The notes: generated by a model from the letters alone, not told the origin. Positions 8,326 to 16,982 are shown, numbered from the stretch's first letter. The stretch: DNA of 64,000 bases from Lysinibacillus_B sp050613145 (GCF_050613145.1 NZ_CP192507.1:3596001-3660000); one strand, 5' to 3'. Numbers and translations are program-made.

Positions 8326-9024
8326 ATGTTGAATGTCATGATTGTGAGTGGCTTTATTTTTTTAAGTGTTAGTATCGGTGGGGGCATTGCTTGGCTCTTT
8401 TCAGCGCTATTTCGTCAGACAACACATCATTTATCGCTACTATGTGGCGGGTTTTTAATTGGATTACTTCTACTCGAAATTATCCCTAGTTCTTTACAGA
8501 TGTATGAGCTGTTAAGCCTTATACTCGGTTTTCTCATTGGGCATCTGCTATTTCTCATACTGCACCATTTTTTCTATCAGACAAACCTACAAAAACAATC
8601 CGTCTACTTGCTCACAATCGCTATACTGATTCATACGATTCCACTTAGCCTCACTATCGGAAATTTACTTGGCAATGCGACACTCGGGATTGCTCTTACA
8701 GCTTCTATCGTGCTACATCATCTTCCTGAAGGTTTTGCAATCACAACTATTATGCTCTCACAAGGTGAAAAACTTCTTGGATTGCTTCTTTATTTCACAG
8801 GATTTGCCGCTTTCTTTGGTGTGTTTGTATGGCTTGGGTATTATACGAATCTAAGTAATGTATCTGGAGGAATCTTAATAGGCATTTCCATTGGCTTAAT
8901 CGCTAGTACTAGTATTTCTGAATTTATTGTACATAACGTTCGAGCTACATCGAAAATAAATGTGCTAACTTATCTGCTAATCGGCTATTTACTCAGCTTT
9001 GGATTTCATTTAGTCATTGGATAG
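8326..9024 (+). CDS. ZIP-family metal transporter
   Basis: 232 residues with about eight hydrophobic segments. The paired ZIP signatures are visible: HTIPLSLTIG in TM4 (near residue 105) and HHLPEGFAIT in TM5 (near residue 128), whose His/Glu residues form the binuclear metal site of bacterial ZIPs. It likely imports Zn2+ or another divalent cation across the cytoplasmic membrane. GAAAGAAGGAT precedes the ATG. The next gene, a multicopper oxidase-like protein, begins 25 bp after its stop, so the pair looks like an operon concerned with metals. The metal is not determined by sequence alone. Confidence 0.85.
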   Translation: MLNVMIVSGFIFLSVSIGGGIAWLFSALFRQTTHHLSLLCGGFLIGLLLLEIIPSSLQMYELLSLILGFLIGHLLFLILHHFFYQTNLQKQSVYLLTIAILIHTIPLSLTIGNLLGNATLGIALTASIVLHHLPEGFAITTIMLSQGEKLLGLLLYFTGFAAFFGVFVWLGYYTNLSNVSGGILIGISIGLIASTSISEFIVHNVRATSKINVLTYLLIGYLLSFGFHLVIG

Positions 9025-9049
9025 GACAATATTTATAGGAGGATTTCAT

Positions 9050-9946
9050 ATGGTTATCACACCCGGCATTAGGGATTTACCTTATGTAATACAAACAAAT
9101 GGGACAAAATTCTTTACATTAATCGCAGAGGAAATCACATGGGAACTAGTAAACGGGATTTTTATTAAAGCTTGGGGATATAACGGTTCTACTCCAGGAC
9201 CTACAATTCGTGTGTATCCTGACGATTATGTGTGTATTCGAGTCATTAATCGCTTGCCTGTCAAAACGAGCATTCACTGGCATGGGCTAATCGTTCCAAA
9301 TAATATGGATGGTGTCCCGCCAATCGAGCCTTCTCCGTTTATCGAACCTGGACATTATTTTGATTACCATTTCACCATTCACAACCCACCTGGCACCTAT
9401 ATGTATCATGCTAATGTAGATGTTGCTGTACAAGATCATGCTGGTCTATTAGGTGGCCTTATTGTAGAAGACCCAAGCACGCAACATATGCCCAAATATA
9501 AAGATTACCTTTGTCTTCTACAAGAATGGGCAATTGGCGATTTACCACAAGGAGATTTAACAAAAGGTGTATATGACTTAACTTTCGTCAAACCAGAGTT
9601 TAACTTCTTTACGATTAATGGACGATGCTACCCTTTAACAGTGCCTCTGCTTGTAGAGTACGGCGACACAGTGAAAGTCCGTTTTGGCAACATCCAAATG
9701 AACCACCATCCAATGCATTTACACGGGCACCAATTCAGTATAGTTGGAGCAGATGGATTCCCGATTGCTGAACATATGCAAATTTGTAAAAATACCATTC
9801 TCGTTGCCTCTGGAGAAACTTGGGATATTAGCTTTCTGGCAGATAATCCTGGCATCTGGCCATTTCACTGTCATATGCCGCACCATGTCACAAATAACGG
9901 GGCTCTCGGGGTAGGAGGAATGTTTATGACAGTGAATTATTGTTAG
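9050..9946 (+). CDS. two-domain multicopper oxidase-like protein
   Basis: 298 residues from the ATG at 9050, chosen for AGGAGGA 6 nt upstream (an in-frame upstream start at 9017 lacks one). Copper motifs are HWHG (His76, His78), YHAN (His120), HPMHLHGH (220-227) and HCHMPHH (273-279). The short length with two cupredoxin domains recalls small two-domain laccases. Residue 122 is Asn where a second His of the H-x-H type-3 copper pair is expected, and the segment after HCHMPHH carries one extra residue before its Gly. No signal peptide is seen. Activity is therefore uncertain. It is probably co-transcribed with the ZIP transporter. Confidence 0.82.
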   Translation: MVITPGIRDLPYVIQTNGTKFFTLIAEEITWELVNGIFIKAWGYNGSTPGPTIRVYPDDYVCIRVINRLPVKTSIHWHGLIVPNNMDGVPPIEPSPFIEPGHYFDYHFTIHNPPGTYMYHANVDVAVQDHAGLLGGLIVEDPSTQHMPKYKDYLCLLQEWAIGDLPQGDLTKGVYDLTFVKPEFNFFTINGRCYPLTVPLLVEYGDTVKVRFGNIQMNHHPMHLHGHQFSIVGADGFPIAEHMQICKNTILVASGETWDISFLADNPGIWPFHCHMPHHVTNNGALGVGGMFMTVNYC

Positions 9947-9997
9947 GTCCCTCTACTTTGGAGCATTTAGCGTACTCCTACAAACAATTGAAGGAAA

Positions 9998-10038
9998 ATA
10001 TCCCCCTTTGTCGAATTTAGTAAATACAGGGGGGATAT
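9998..10038 (+). promoter_or_regulatory. hairpin that buries the ribosome-binding site of the next gene
   Basis: ATATCCCCC (9998-10006) is complementary to GGGGGATAT (10030-10038), a 9-bp stem with a 23-nt loop. The right arm is the only Shine-Dalgarno-like sequence of the gene starting at 10041. There is no T run after it, so translational masking is more likely than termination. Confidence 0.5.
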
Positions 10039-10040
10039 AA

Positions 10041-10328
10041 ATGCTAACGAAAATTAGGAAAGTGAAGTTTGAGACGGAAAGAAAAAACCCTATGTATCAA
10101 GTAATTATGGAGTGTCCTAACGGGAAGGAATTATATATCAAATTTGATTATACATATGCAACAAATACGTTTTGGCCATTAGAAGTCAATTATAATAAGA
10201 AGGACTATGGCGCAAAACTAGCTTGGTATACACGAGAAGTGGAAAACATGACTGTTGAATCTTTCTTAGAGACGATTGCAAACAAAATTAATAAAAAATA
10301 CAACTTTGAATTAAAAATAAGGAAATAA
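10041..10328 (+). CDS. small conserved-looking protein of unknown function
   Basis: 95 residues, not recognised. The sequence is charged and mixed alpha/beta in character, with many aromatic residues (FWPLEVNYNKKDYGAKLAWYTREVE), no Cys pair, no signal peptide and no membrane segment. The coding call rests on a GGGGGG site 6 nt before the ATG, natural codon use, and a strong terminator just past the stop. The ribosome site lies inside a 9-bp hairpin, suggesting translational control or RNA-level switching. It follows the multicopper oxidase-like gene by 94 bp and may be part of that unit. Confidence 0.7.
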   Translation: MLTKIRKVKFETERKNPMYQVIMECPNGKELYIKFDYTYATNTFWPLEVNYNKKDYGAKLAWYTREVENMTVESFLETIANKINKKYNFELKIRK

Positions 10329-10330
10329 AA

Positions 10331-10384
10331 AGTCATAGATAAACTACGTATCTTGAAGTCGATACGACAGGTTTATCTATGACT
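10331..10384. terminator. bidirectional terminator between the unknown gene and thiF
   Basis: AGTCATAGATAAAC (10331-10344) pairs perfectly with GTTTATCTATGACT (10371-10384), with an inner CGTATC/GATACG stem. It lies between two convergent genes and can serve both, although T runs are weak. Confidence 0.75.
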
Positions 10385-10387
10385 GCG

Positions 10388-11413
10388 TTACTTAGCTGCT
10401 ACCCCAATTTGCATAAATCGATTATAAACTGCTCGTGCTATTTTAGGATCCGTGACACTATGGATAATGGCACGCCCGTCCGCAAAAAAGACGATTCGAC
10501 ACTCCTCAAATTGACACGATAGCAAATACGGGTTTAACACAAGGTTTGTGACTTGATTGTTTATGTTGTTCGCTATCTCTTCCAATGAGTATGTTTGTGC
10601 AATACCCGGTCTGAGTTGCACTGCATCTCGCCCGCAAAGTACATGTGTTTTCATTTGATTTTCAAATTGTAAAAAAGGATACGTTGGCTGCTCTCCGCAA
10701 CTTGGACAAGAAGGGTTTTTAAGCTTTTGCACATTGATTTCAGCTCGTTCATCTTTCCAAAGGTCGATGGATTGTACAATAGGTGCTAATGTTTTTCCAG
10801 CAAGCCATTTGAATACTTGTGTCACCTGATAGGCAGCTGTTACTTGCACAATCGGGCTAATGACACCAACCGTATCACATGTCATTGCATCCATTGGCAA
10901 ATGATTGAGTAAACAATGTAAACAAGGTGTCTCTCCTGGAATAATCGGCAATGTCAGCCCATAACTCCCTACACAAGCACCAAATATATATGGGATTCCT
11001 TGCTTCATCGCTGCATCATTGACGATTAAGCTCGTTTCAAAATTATCTGTTGCATCTACGACAATGGAATGATCTTTCATTAATTCTTCAATATTGAGTC
11101 CGTGTACATCCTCAACAATGCCTACAATGGAGATTTCACTATTAATTTGCTCCAGTCGTTTTTTAGCAGCGATCGCTTTTGGCACTTTCTGTTGAACGTC
11201 TGCCTCTACATATAGCTGCTGCCTTTGTAAGTTACTCCATTCAACATAATCTCGATCGACAATAGTCATCTGCCCAACACCAGCCCTTGCTAGCATTTCA
11301 GAGCTAGCCGAGCCAAGTGCTCCTGCACCAATAATTAGAATCTTCGTCTGCTGCATACGTTCTTGCACATGCTTCCCTAAAAATAATGCTTGTCGTGCAT
11401 AGCGGTTGTTCAA
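10388..11413 (-). CDS. thiF: ThiF/MoeB/HesA-family adenylyltransferase (ThiS activation)
   Basis: 341 residues. The nucleotide-binding loop GAGALGSASSEMLARAG (about residues 30-46) and DATDNFETSLIVND are those of E1-like ThiF/MoeB enzymes; CLHC and CPSCGEQ supply the four-Cys zinc site. It adenylates the C-terminal Gly of ThiS so that sulfur can be transferred for thiazole synthesis. The C-terminal 80 residues form a small extra domain. Last gene of the tenI-thiO-thiS-thiG-thiF operon; its ATG overlaps the thiG stop by 4 bp. Operon position separates it from MoeB, whose sequence is similar. Confidence 0.92.
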   Translation of the reverse strand: MNNRYARQALFLGKHVQERMQQTKILIIGAGALGSASSEMLARAGVGQMTIVDRDYVEWSNLQRQQLYVEADVQQKVPKAIAAKKRLEQINSEISIVGIVEDVHGLNIEELMKDHSIVVDATDNFETSLIVNDAAMKQGIPYIFGACVGSYGLTLPIIPGETPCLHCLLNHLPMDAMTCDTVGVISPIVQVTAAYQVTQVFKWLAGKTLAPIVQSIDLWKDERAEINVQKLKNPSCPSCGEQPTYPFLQFENQMKTHVLCGRDAVQLRPGIAQTYSLEEIANNINNQVTNLVLNPYLLSCQFEECRIVFFADGRAIIHSVTDPKIARAVYNRFMQIGVAAK

Positions 11414-12177
11414 GATGTCACCATGCCCGTTGTCGGGCTACTTGCTACAGCATATTCTTTTTCTTCGATTCGTCCTGCCTCAAATCCTAGTCTTCCAGCT
11501 TCTACTGCTAGTTTCATTGCTTCTGCCATTTTCACTGGATCTTTTGCACCTGATACAGCTGTATTGAGCAACACTGCATCCGCTCCTAGCTCCATTGCAT
11601 AAGCAACATCCTTAGGGGCACCAATACCTGCATCGACAATGACTGGAATTTCTGACTGTTCAATAATAAATTTCAAATTAAGAGGGTTAATGATTCCTTT
11701 TCCAGATCCAATCGGTGAAGCGCCCGGCATAATCGCATGGACACCAAGATTTTCAAGGCGTTTCGCTAACACTACGTCATCCGATGTATACGGTAATACG
11801 ATAAACCCTTCCGCAAGCAGCATTTCAGACGCTCTTAATGTTTCAATCGGGTCTGGTAAAAGTGTACGATCATCGCCAATGACTTCTACTTTAATCATGT
11901 CGCATAACCCAGAAGCTTTCGCAAGTTTGGCAATACGCACCGCTTCTTCAGCCGTTTTAGCCCCTGCTGTATTCGGTAATAACGTGTATTTCGTTAAATC
12001 TAGTTGCTCAAGAAAATTCGGCTGTTCCGCTGAAAAAATATTCATTCTTCTCACAGCAAACGTTAAAATTTCTGATTGTGATACTTCTACTGCTTTTTTC
12101 TGTACTTCAAATGATGGGTATTTCCCCGTACCTAATAAAAGTCTTGATTGAAACGTACGATCTGCAATTTTTAACAT
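11410..12177 (-). CDS. thiG: thiazole synthase ThiG
   Basis: 255 residues, the usual ThiG length. The start MLKIADRTFQSRLLLGTGKYPS is diagnostic, KVEVIGD carries the Schiff-base Lys, and GSGKGIINPLNLK and VDAGIGAPKDVAYAMELGADAVLLNTA form the phosphate-binding barrel loops. It condenses deoxyxylulose phosphate, dehydroglycine and ThiS-thiocarboxylate to the thiazole phosphate carboxylate. Cytoplasmic. It sits 3 bp after thiS and overlaps thiF by 4 bp, so translation is likely coupled. Expression falls under the TPP riboswitch upstream of tenI. Confidence 0.97.
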   Translation of the reverse strand: MLKIADRTFQSRLLLGTGKYPSFEVQKKAVEVSQSEILTFAVRRMNIFSAEQPNFLEQLDLTKYTLLPNTAGAKTAEEAVRIAKLAKASGLCDMIKVEVIGDDRTLLPDPIETLRASEMLLAEGFIVLPYTSDDVVLAKRLENLGVHAIMPGASPIGSGKGIINPLNLKFIIEQSEIPVIVDAGIGAPKDVAYAMELGADAVLLNTAVSGAKDPVKMAEAMKLAVEAGRLGFEAGRIEEKEYAVASSPTTGMVTS

Positions 12178-12180
12178 ATT

Positions 12181-12384
12181 TCATCCTCCTCCAACAAAAT
12201 GAACAATTTCTACAACATCGCCATGTGACAGGCTAGTCGTTTCATAATTTTCTTTTGTAACAATTTCCTGATTTACTTCTACGACAACAATGCGATTTTC
12301 TAAATTGTAATGAGCCAGCAATCCTTGAACAGTCTGAACTATTTCTGGCAGGTCAATTTTCTTTCCATTTACAATCATAGACAT
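12181..12384 (-). CDS. thiS: sulfur carrier protein ThiS
   Basis: 67 residues, ubiquitin-like beta-grasp carrier. The sequence ends in VGGG, the Gly-Gly tail that is adenylated by ThiF and turned into a thiocarboxylate, the sulfur donor for ThiG. A strong AGGAGG site lies about 8 nt before the ATG at 12384. Located between thiO and thiG as in B. subtilis. The extra terminal Gly beyond the usual GG is a minor variation. Confidence 0.95.
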   Translation of the reverse strand: MSMIVNGKKIDLPEIVQTVQGLLAHYNLENRIVVVEVNQEIVTKENYETTSLSHGDVVEIVHFVGGG

Positions 12385-12398
12385 GCTTTCATCACCTC

Positions 12399-13511
12399 CT
12401 AAACGGTTAATGGCTTTCCTCGGTCAATTCGAAATGCCTCTATCCACTCTTTTTTTACGTCTCTTTTCAAAATGAGGTTGGCAATCATCTCACCTGTTGC
12501 TGGAGCTAACAATATGCCATTGCGATAATGCCCTGTTGCAAATAAAATGGATTCATCTTCCGGATGATGACCGATGAATGGTTTTTGATCAAATGTTTGT
12601 GGTCGTAATCCTGACCAAACAGAGTCGATTTTCATATGAGCACTAGTAGGCAATAACTCTTTCGCTTTTTGAATTAATGTTTCGATACCATTTAAACTCA
12701 CTTGTTCTGTCCAGTCGTTCTCTTTCATCGTTGCGCCAATAACAAGCTTCCCGTTATTTCTTGGGACAATATAGTATTTATCATGAAAAATCGTATGCTT
12801 TAAAACAGCCTGTTCATCCGTAACGGATATGCACTCCCCTTTGACTGGCGTCATTTGATACTGTAAACCTAGCTCCTTAAAGAAAGTAGTGCTCCAAACA
12901 CCACTGGCAATGACAACGCGCTTCGCTTCCACAAGTCCTCGTGTCGTTTCAATTAGAAAGGTGTCATGCTGTTTTTTTATGTGTAGCACCTTTGTATAGT
13001 CAAAAATCGATGCCCCCATAACTTGAGCGCTTTTAGCAAAAGCCTGGCATACACCAATCGGTAACACATTGATATCGTCTTGGATATATGCTGCACCTAC
13101 TATATGAGGGGAAACATCTCGTTCTAGTTTTCTTACTTCTTCTGCTTCCAGCCATGTAACAGTCGGTTGCGCTAACATGGTCGCTAATTCTTTTTTGTCA
13201 CGATCAGAAAAGGCAAGCTTTAAAATTCCTCCCTTTCTATATCCTAAGTCGATACCGCTTAACCCATATAATTCATCTTTCAACTTCGAATAAAGAGACT
13301 GACTATATCTTGCAAAAGGGAAAAAGACATTGACATCCCCTTCACATTCCGAATGAGCACCGAGCATGCCTGCTGCTGCACTTGTCGCTTTTGCGCCGAT
13401 TTGATTTTCCTCAAACACCGCTACGTCGATTTGCTCTTTTGCTAAATAGTAAGCGATGGCACTTCCAATAATTCCGCCACCAATGACGGCTACTTCATAG
13501 CTTGTTTTCAT
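12399..13511 (-). CDS. thiO: glycine oxidase ThiO
   Basis: 370 residues from ATG 13511, selected because GAGGTGG lies 6 nt upstream; an in-frame ATG at 13529 has no site. The FAD-binding dinucleotide fold is at the N-terminus (EVAVIGGGIIGSAIAYYLAKE) and VWSGLRPQTFDQKPFIG near the end is typical of ThiO/DadA-type oxidases. It oxidises glycine to the imine used by ThiG. The start overlaps the tail of tenI by 17 bp. This flavoprotein route replaces the radical-SAM ThiH of enterics and fits an aerobic bacillus. Confidence 0.95.
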   Translation of the reverse strand: MKTSYEVAVIGGGIIGSAIAYYLAKEQIDVAVFEENQIGAKATSAAAGMLGAHSECEGDVNVFFPFARYSQSLYSKLKDELYGLSGIDLGYRKGGILKLAFSDRDKKELATMLAQPTVTWLEAEEVRKLERDVSPHIVGAAYIQDDINVLPIGVCQAFAKSAQVMGASIFDYTKVLHIKKQHDTFLIETTRGLVEAKRVVIASGVWSTTFFKELGLQYQMTPVKGECISVTDEQAVLKHTIFHDKYYIVPRNNGKLVIGATMKENDWTEQVSLNGIETLIQKAKELLPTSAHMKIDSVWSGLRPQTFDQKPFIGHHPEDESILFATGHYRNGILLAPATGEMIANLILKRDVKKEWIEAFRIDRGKPLTV

Positions 13512-14112
13512 ATTTGACCACCTCATCAAATTGACTTGCTGCAGCGAATGGATTTTCTGCTGAAAAAATACCTGACATCACAGCAATGCCGTCTGCTTGT
13601 ATATGTTGTAATGCCTGTACTCGGTCTAAAGTGATGCCACCAATTGCAAAGATAGGAATCTTCAAATGCTTTTTCATCTCAAGGATTGGAGCAAGACCAT
13701 GCGGGGACTTTCCTTTTTTGCTATTCGTTTCAAAACAATGACCATATAACACATAGTCAGCCCCTTGTCGCTCTGCCTCTTGTGCTCCTGCATAATCATG
13801 TACAGACTTCCCTACCTTGATATGAGGAAATAACGCCTTCACCTTTTGCACAGGCAGCCCCTTTTCTGGCAAATGCACCGTTTGAATGCCACTACATAAT
13901 GCAATATCCAATCGATCATTTAAAATAAGTTTCCCTTTTTCAATACCACCCTCGTCTAAATAGTGAAGCAATGTCATGACTTCTTTTACCGTCTTCGTCT
14001 TTTCTCGTATTTGAATAAAATCGACGTTGTGCTGGATTTGGAGTATTTTCTTTGCCAGTTCAACAACTGTATGCGAATCATCCGTTACTGCCATCAGCTT
14101 CATGTTAGACAT
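13495..14112 (-). CDS. tenI: thiazole tautomerase TenI (ThiE-like fold)
   Basis: 205 residues with the thiamine phosphate synthase TIM-barrel fold. The N-terminus (MAVTDDSHTVVELAKKI, VDFIQIREKTK) and gene order immediately before thiO match B. subtilis TenI, the aromatising thiazole tautomerase, rather than ThiE. GHCFETNSKKG and IFAIGGIT form the phosphate-binding region. GGAGGG precedes ATG 14112 closely; an ATG three codons later (14103) is an alternative start. First gene of the operon; tenA, which precedes tenI in B. subtilis, is absent here. A ThiE role cannot be fully excluded. Confidence 0.9.
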   Translation of the reverse strand: MSNMKLMAVTDDSHTVVELAKKILQIQHNVDFIQIREKTKTVKEVMTLLHYLDEGGIEKGKLILNDRLDIALCSGIQTVHLPEKGLPVQKVKALFPHIKVGKSVHDYAGAQEAERQGADYVLYGHCFETNSKKGKSPHGLAPILEMKKHLKIPIFAIGGITLDRVQALQHIQADGIAVMSGIFSAENPFAAASQFDEVVKYENKL

Positions 14113-14142
14113 ATACCCTCCTTTTTGTGATTTTTTACAAAT

Positions 14143-14176
14143 AAAAAAACCACTCTCCTGAAAAGGAAAGTGGTTC
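14143..14176 (-). terminator. terminator of the TPP riboswitch expression platform
   Basis: On the minus strand AACCACTTTCCT and AGGAGAGTGGTT form a 12-bp stem with one mismatch, followed by seven T. It lies between the TPP aptamer and tenI, the normal place for ligand-promoted termination. Confidence 0.88.
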
Positions 14177-14225
14177 TGTTTGAATAAGATTCATGTACAA
14201 AAAAGTACACAAAAAACCCCAACAT

Positions 14226-14322
14226 CACTCTACTTCCCTACGCAGATACAAATCTGATCAGGTTGTGAGGGTTTAAAAGTAACTACTTTCTTCTCAGCCC
14301 TTATCAAGGGATCCCCTAGTAA
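14226..14322 (-). ncRNA. TPP riboswitch (THI element)
   Basis: Read on the minus strand: AGGGGAUCCC, AAGGGCUGAGA, ACCCUCACAACCUGAUCAG and UGCGUAGGGAAG in order, the conserved core of the THI-box aptamer binding thiamine pyrophosphate. With the terminator downstream it should stop transcription of tenI-thiOSGF when TPP is plentiful. Confidence 0.96.
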
Positions 14323-14490
14323 AATTTCAATTTATTCAATTATTATGAATTCAACCATTATTCTATTACACAAATTTTTAAATAGCAAGAAGGCTTTTCA
14401 AATATGTTACAAGTATCTCCACTTCAATTCATGTCGTAATCGCATAAGTTCTCCCTTTTCATCTAGATATTTATGTTCTCTTATCTAGGT

Positions 14491-15197
14491 ATCTCGTAAT
14501 GAGCAAAAACGCATCCTAAAAATACCAGGTAAATAGTACAAGGTATGTATCATAGCCTCCGCGCTTTGCCACAGCCTACACAGGAGCTAAAACAGGCGCG
14601 GCCTGTTTGGATCTCCTGTTCCTGCTCCTGACGTTGCACTTTCGTCGCAAAGAAAATCTTGGCTCCTGTGGCTATGGCGCGCTACGGCAAAAGTGAATAC
14701 TTCTCGATATGCTAGAAAAACATTTCTCTTTTCTAAAAGAAATCATTTTCTTTCCATTTGCACATTATAGTCTGTCTAGTCTTTACTGTAATTAATAAGG
14801 ATTTCTCATTATTTTTAAGCCACTAATTATTTTCATTGAACAATAGTTGCTTGTAGCGGAGGCACGAGAGTGTAGCTGACGGCATACGCCTTTCGCTACA
14901 GAGCAATGTTTTTCTGCACCGGAAGTGAAGCGGCAGGTGCAAAGCTTCCTACGGGAAAAGCGATAAAAGAACAAAGGCTAAAACCGTCACATCGTGTGAC
15001 AACGCCTTCGTGACCAACATCATGTTGTCCTCAAGACACCGCAGGAAATTTATTTGCGACGAAAGCGTAGCGACAGGAGCACCGAAGCATAAGCGACGAG
15101 GAGGCTTAATCTCGCACGTGGAAAGCGAGTGCCGGAGCGGAGAGCAACGGTTATTCAAATGGCAATATATATTTGTGAATTTTCTCATTATAACTAG
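14491..15197. mobile_element. MITE-like element, copy 1 (about 0.7 kb, decayed ends)
   Basis: Non-coding, GC-richer block homologous over its whole length to 62441-63001, including a stretch of more than 60 identical bases near 14563 (starting AGCCTCCGCGCTTTGCC). The left end keeps CTCGTAATGAGCAAAA; the right end (CATTATAACTAG) has decayed. Relative to copy 2 it carries about 40 bp extra near 14632-14671 and additional sequence near 14909-15035. The inner region folds into nested hairpins (ACAGGAG/CTCCTGT, AACAGG/CCTGTT). Short open frames inside are on both strands and look spurious. No transposase is present. 14330-14490 holds only AT-rich upstream DNA of the thi operon. Confidence 0.75.
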
Positions 15198-15269
15198 TAT
15201 GTTAAAATATAAGTTAACCACTAATACAATAATGTTTACATAAAATCATTACATATGGAGGAAAGAACT

Positions 15270-15686
15270 ATGTATAAACTACGCGGTCATCATCTTTTTT
15301 GCCTTTTAGGGTATCGAGGAATGGGCTACTCTAAAGAATACGTAGAAAATATGACGCGCATCCATCAAACATTGAGAGCTAATCCAAAAACACTTGTGCA
15401 GCTTGTTAAAGGGCCTGACCATTTATGCGAAAGGTATCCTAACTCTGGCGAATACCATTGCCAAGATGACAATATTTACGATAGAGATGCTGTCATTTTA
15501 GAAAAGTTAGGTCTTCGTATTGGACAAATTGTAAGTTGGGAAGACATTGAATCATCCGTCAAACAACATGTCATCCCAAGTGATATTGGCATCGTTTGTG
15601 AAACCTGTTCTTGGCGCTCTTACGGGGTATGTGAGGAAGGGGTTCAGCGAATTACTACAGGAAACGGCTTGTGGGAAGTGAAATAG
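15270..15686 (+). CDS. DUF1284 domain-containing protein
   Basis: 138 residues from the ATG at 15270, chosen because GGAGGA lies 6 nt upstream. It begins LRGHHLFCLLGYRGMGYS, the hallmark of DUF1284, and has six conserved-looking Cys (CLL, LCERYP, YHCQD, VCETCSW, YGVCEEG) that may bind metal or an iron-sulfur cluster. No signal peptide. The function of the family is not known. It is a single gene, with MITE-like DNA upstream and a shared terminator to convergent phaC downstream. Confidence 0.88.
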   Translation: MYKLRGHHLFCLLGYRGMGYSKEYVENMTRIHQTLRANPKTLVQLVKGPDHLCERYPNSGEYHCQDDNIYDRDAVILEKLGLRIGQIVSWEDIESSVKQHVIPSDIGIVCETCSWRSYGVCEEGVQRITTGNGLWEVK

Positions 15687-15789
15687 ACTGCATAAACGTC
15701 TCTTTGCTTCTAGTATGATGCTTTCCCATAGAAATCTCCTCCTTTTACTACGCTTGATTTTTCAAAAAAATACGTAAACAGACAAAAGA

Positions 15790-15832
15790 AGCACTCAATC
15801 ATTTTATACGACAAAATGATTGAGTGCTCTCT
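15790..15832. terminator. bidirectional terminator between the DUF1284 gene and phaC
   Basis: AGCACTCAATCATTTT (15790-15805) and AAAATGATTGAGTGCT (15813-15828) form a perfect 16-bp stem with a 7-nt loop between convergent genes, with T-rich or A-rich flanks for either direction. Confidence 0.88.
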
Positions 15833-15842
15833 CTTTTAACGA

Positions 15843-16940
15843 CTAAAGTGAATTTTCCTTAAGCCATTTTTCAATATAAGGATAAATTTCATTTACTGCG
15901 CGACGACCTGTACATACAGAAACGTGACCTGTTTGCACATCATGCAATGTCTTATTTTTGCTTGACACTTTATCATTCAGTGGCCTAATTTGTTGTGGTA
16001 AAACGATATTGTCACGAAGAGCACAAATATTCAATAGATTCGCTTTAATATTAGCTAGCTTTACTTGTTGTCCACGGACTTCTAATTCATCATTCATTAA
16101 TTTATTACCCTGATAAAAATCCCCGATCCATTGTCTATATGCTTCACCTGGGAAAGGCACGCCATCATTCAACCACTTTTGCATTAATTTCCAATTCAAA
16201 ACCGATTCTTGATTATCCACACGATGCGCTAAATTGATATATGTCCCTAATGTATTAGAAATTGGACTTAGCAATTTATTTCCATAGTCAATCATTTCAA
16301 ATGGAATATTGCCTAATGTATCAACCAATTTATTTAATTGGAAATAATCTTTGTCTAACCAGTTTGTATATAAACCGGCATCTTCAAAATCGATTGGCGT
16401 TGTCATTAATACTAAATTACGAATCGGAAGGATATCATTATACAATGCTGTGAAAATAGCTGTCATTGTACCGCCCATGCAGTATCCAAACATCGTAATC
16501 TCTTTCGCATTCGAAATCTTCAATATCTTTTTCACTGCTCGAGGTATATAGTCTACGATATAATCATCTAACTTCATATGACGATCTTCGTAACCTGCTG
16601 TACCCCAATCTAGTAAATAAACATCATGACCTTGCTCCGTTAAATGTTCAATGAGGCTGTTACCTGGATAAAGATCCAAAATATATGGTTTATTGATCAG
16701 TGCATAAATCATTAAAATTGGCACTTTATTTGTTTTTTTCGTATTTGGTTGGAAGCGGTATAGCTTCGCTTTATTTTTTGTCCACACTAGTTCTTTTGGT
16801 GTTTGCCCAACTTGTGGGTCAGCATCTTTTGTCAAAATATCATTTACACGTTGGAATCTTTCAAGGTCATTGGAAAATGGTATAGAGTATGAAAAACGAT
16901 CCATCCATTCCTCAAATGGCTTTGTATCTAAGTTAATCAT
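15843..16940 (-). CDS. phaC: class IV poly(3-hydroxyalkanoate) synthase subunit PhaC
   Basis: 365 residues, an alpha/beta hydrolase. The lipase-like box GYCMGG carries the nucleophilic Cys (about residue 151), with Asp in CALRDNIV (about 306) and His in TGHVSV (about 335) completing the triad. It polymerises (R)-3-hydroxyacyl-CoA to polyester at the granule surface. The length and the presence of PhaR place it in class IV (Bacillus type), which needs PhaR as partner. It is third in phaR-phaB-phaC, 42 bp after phaB, and ends at a strong shared terminator. Confidence 0.96.
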   Translation of the reverse strand: MINLDTKPFEEWMDRFSYSIPFSNDLERFQRVNDILTKDADPQVGQTPKELVWTKNKAKLYRFQPNTKKTNKVPILMIYALINKPYILDLYPGNSLIEHLTEQGHDVYLLDWGTAGYEDRHMKLDDYIVDYIPRAVKKILKISNAKEITMFGYCMGGTMTAIFTALYNDILPIRNLVLMTTPIDFEDAGLYTNWLDKDYFQLNKLVDTLGNIPFEMIDYGNKLLSPISNTLGTYINLAHRVDNQESVLNWKLMQKWLNDGVPFPGEAYRQWIGDFYQGNKLMNDELEVRGQQVKLANIKANLLNICALRDNIVLPQQIRPLNDKVSSKNKTLHDVQTGHVSVCTGRRAVNEIYPYIEKWLKENSL

Positions 16941-16982
16941 GGAACTCCTCCTAGTTAATGGTTTCTATCAGCGCGCTAAAAG

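Noticed and set aside
11639..12151. 170-codon plus-strand open frame
   Set aside because: It is fully antisense to thiG, lacks a ribosome site and has skewed composition; thiG is certain.
15010..15243. Open frames on both strands inside the MITE-like copy 1 (also 14949-15221 and 62556-62759)
   Set aside because: Arginine/cysteine-rich shadows of repeat DNA without ribosome sites, not conserved in frame between the two copies.
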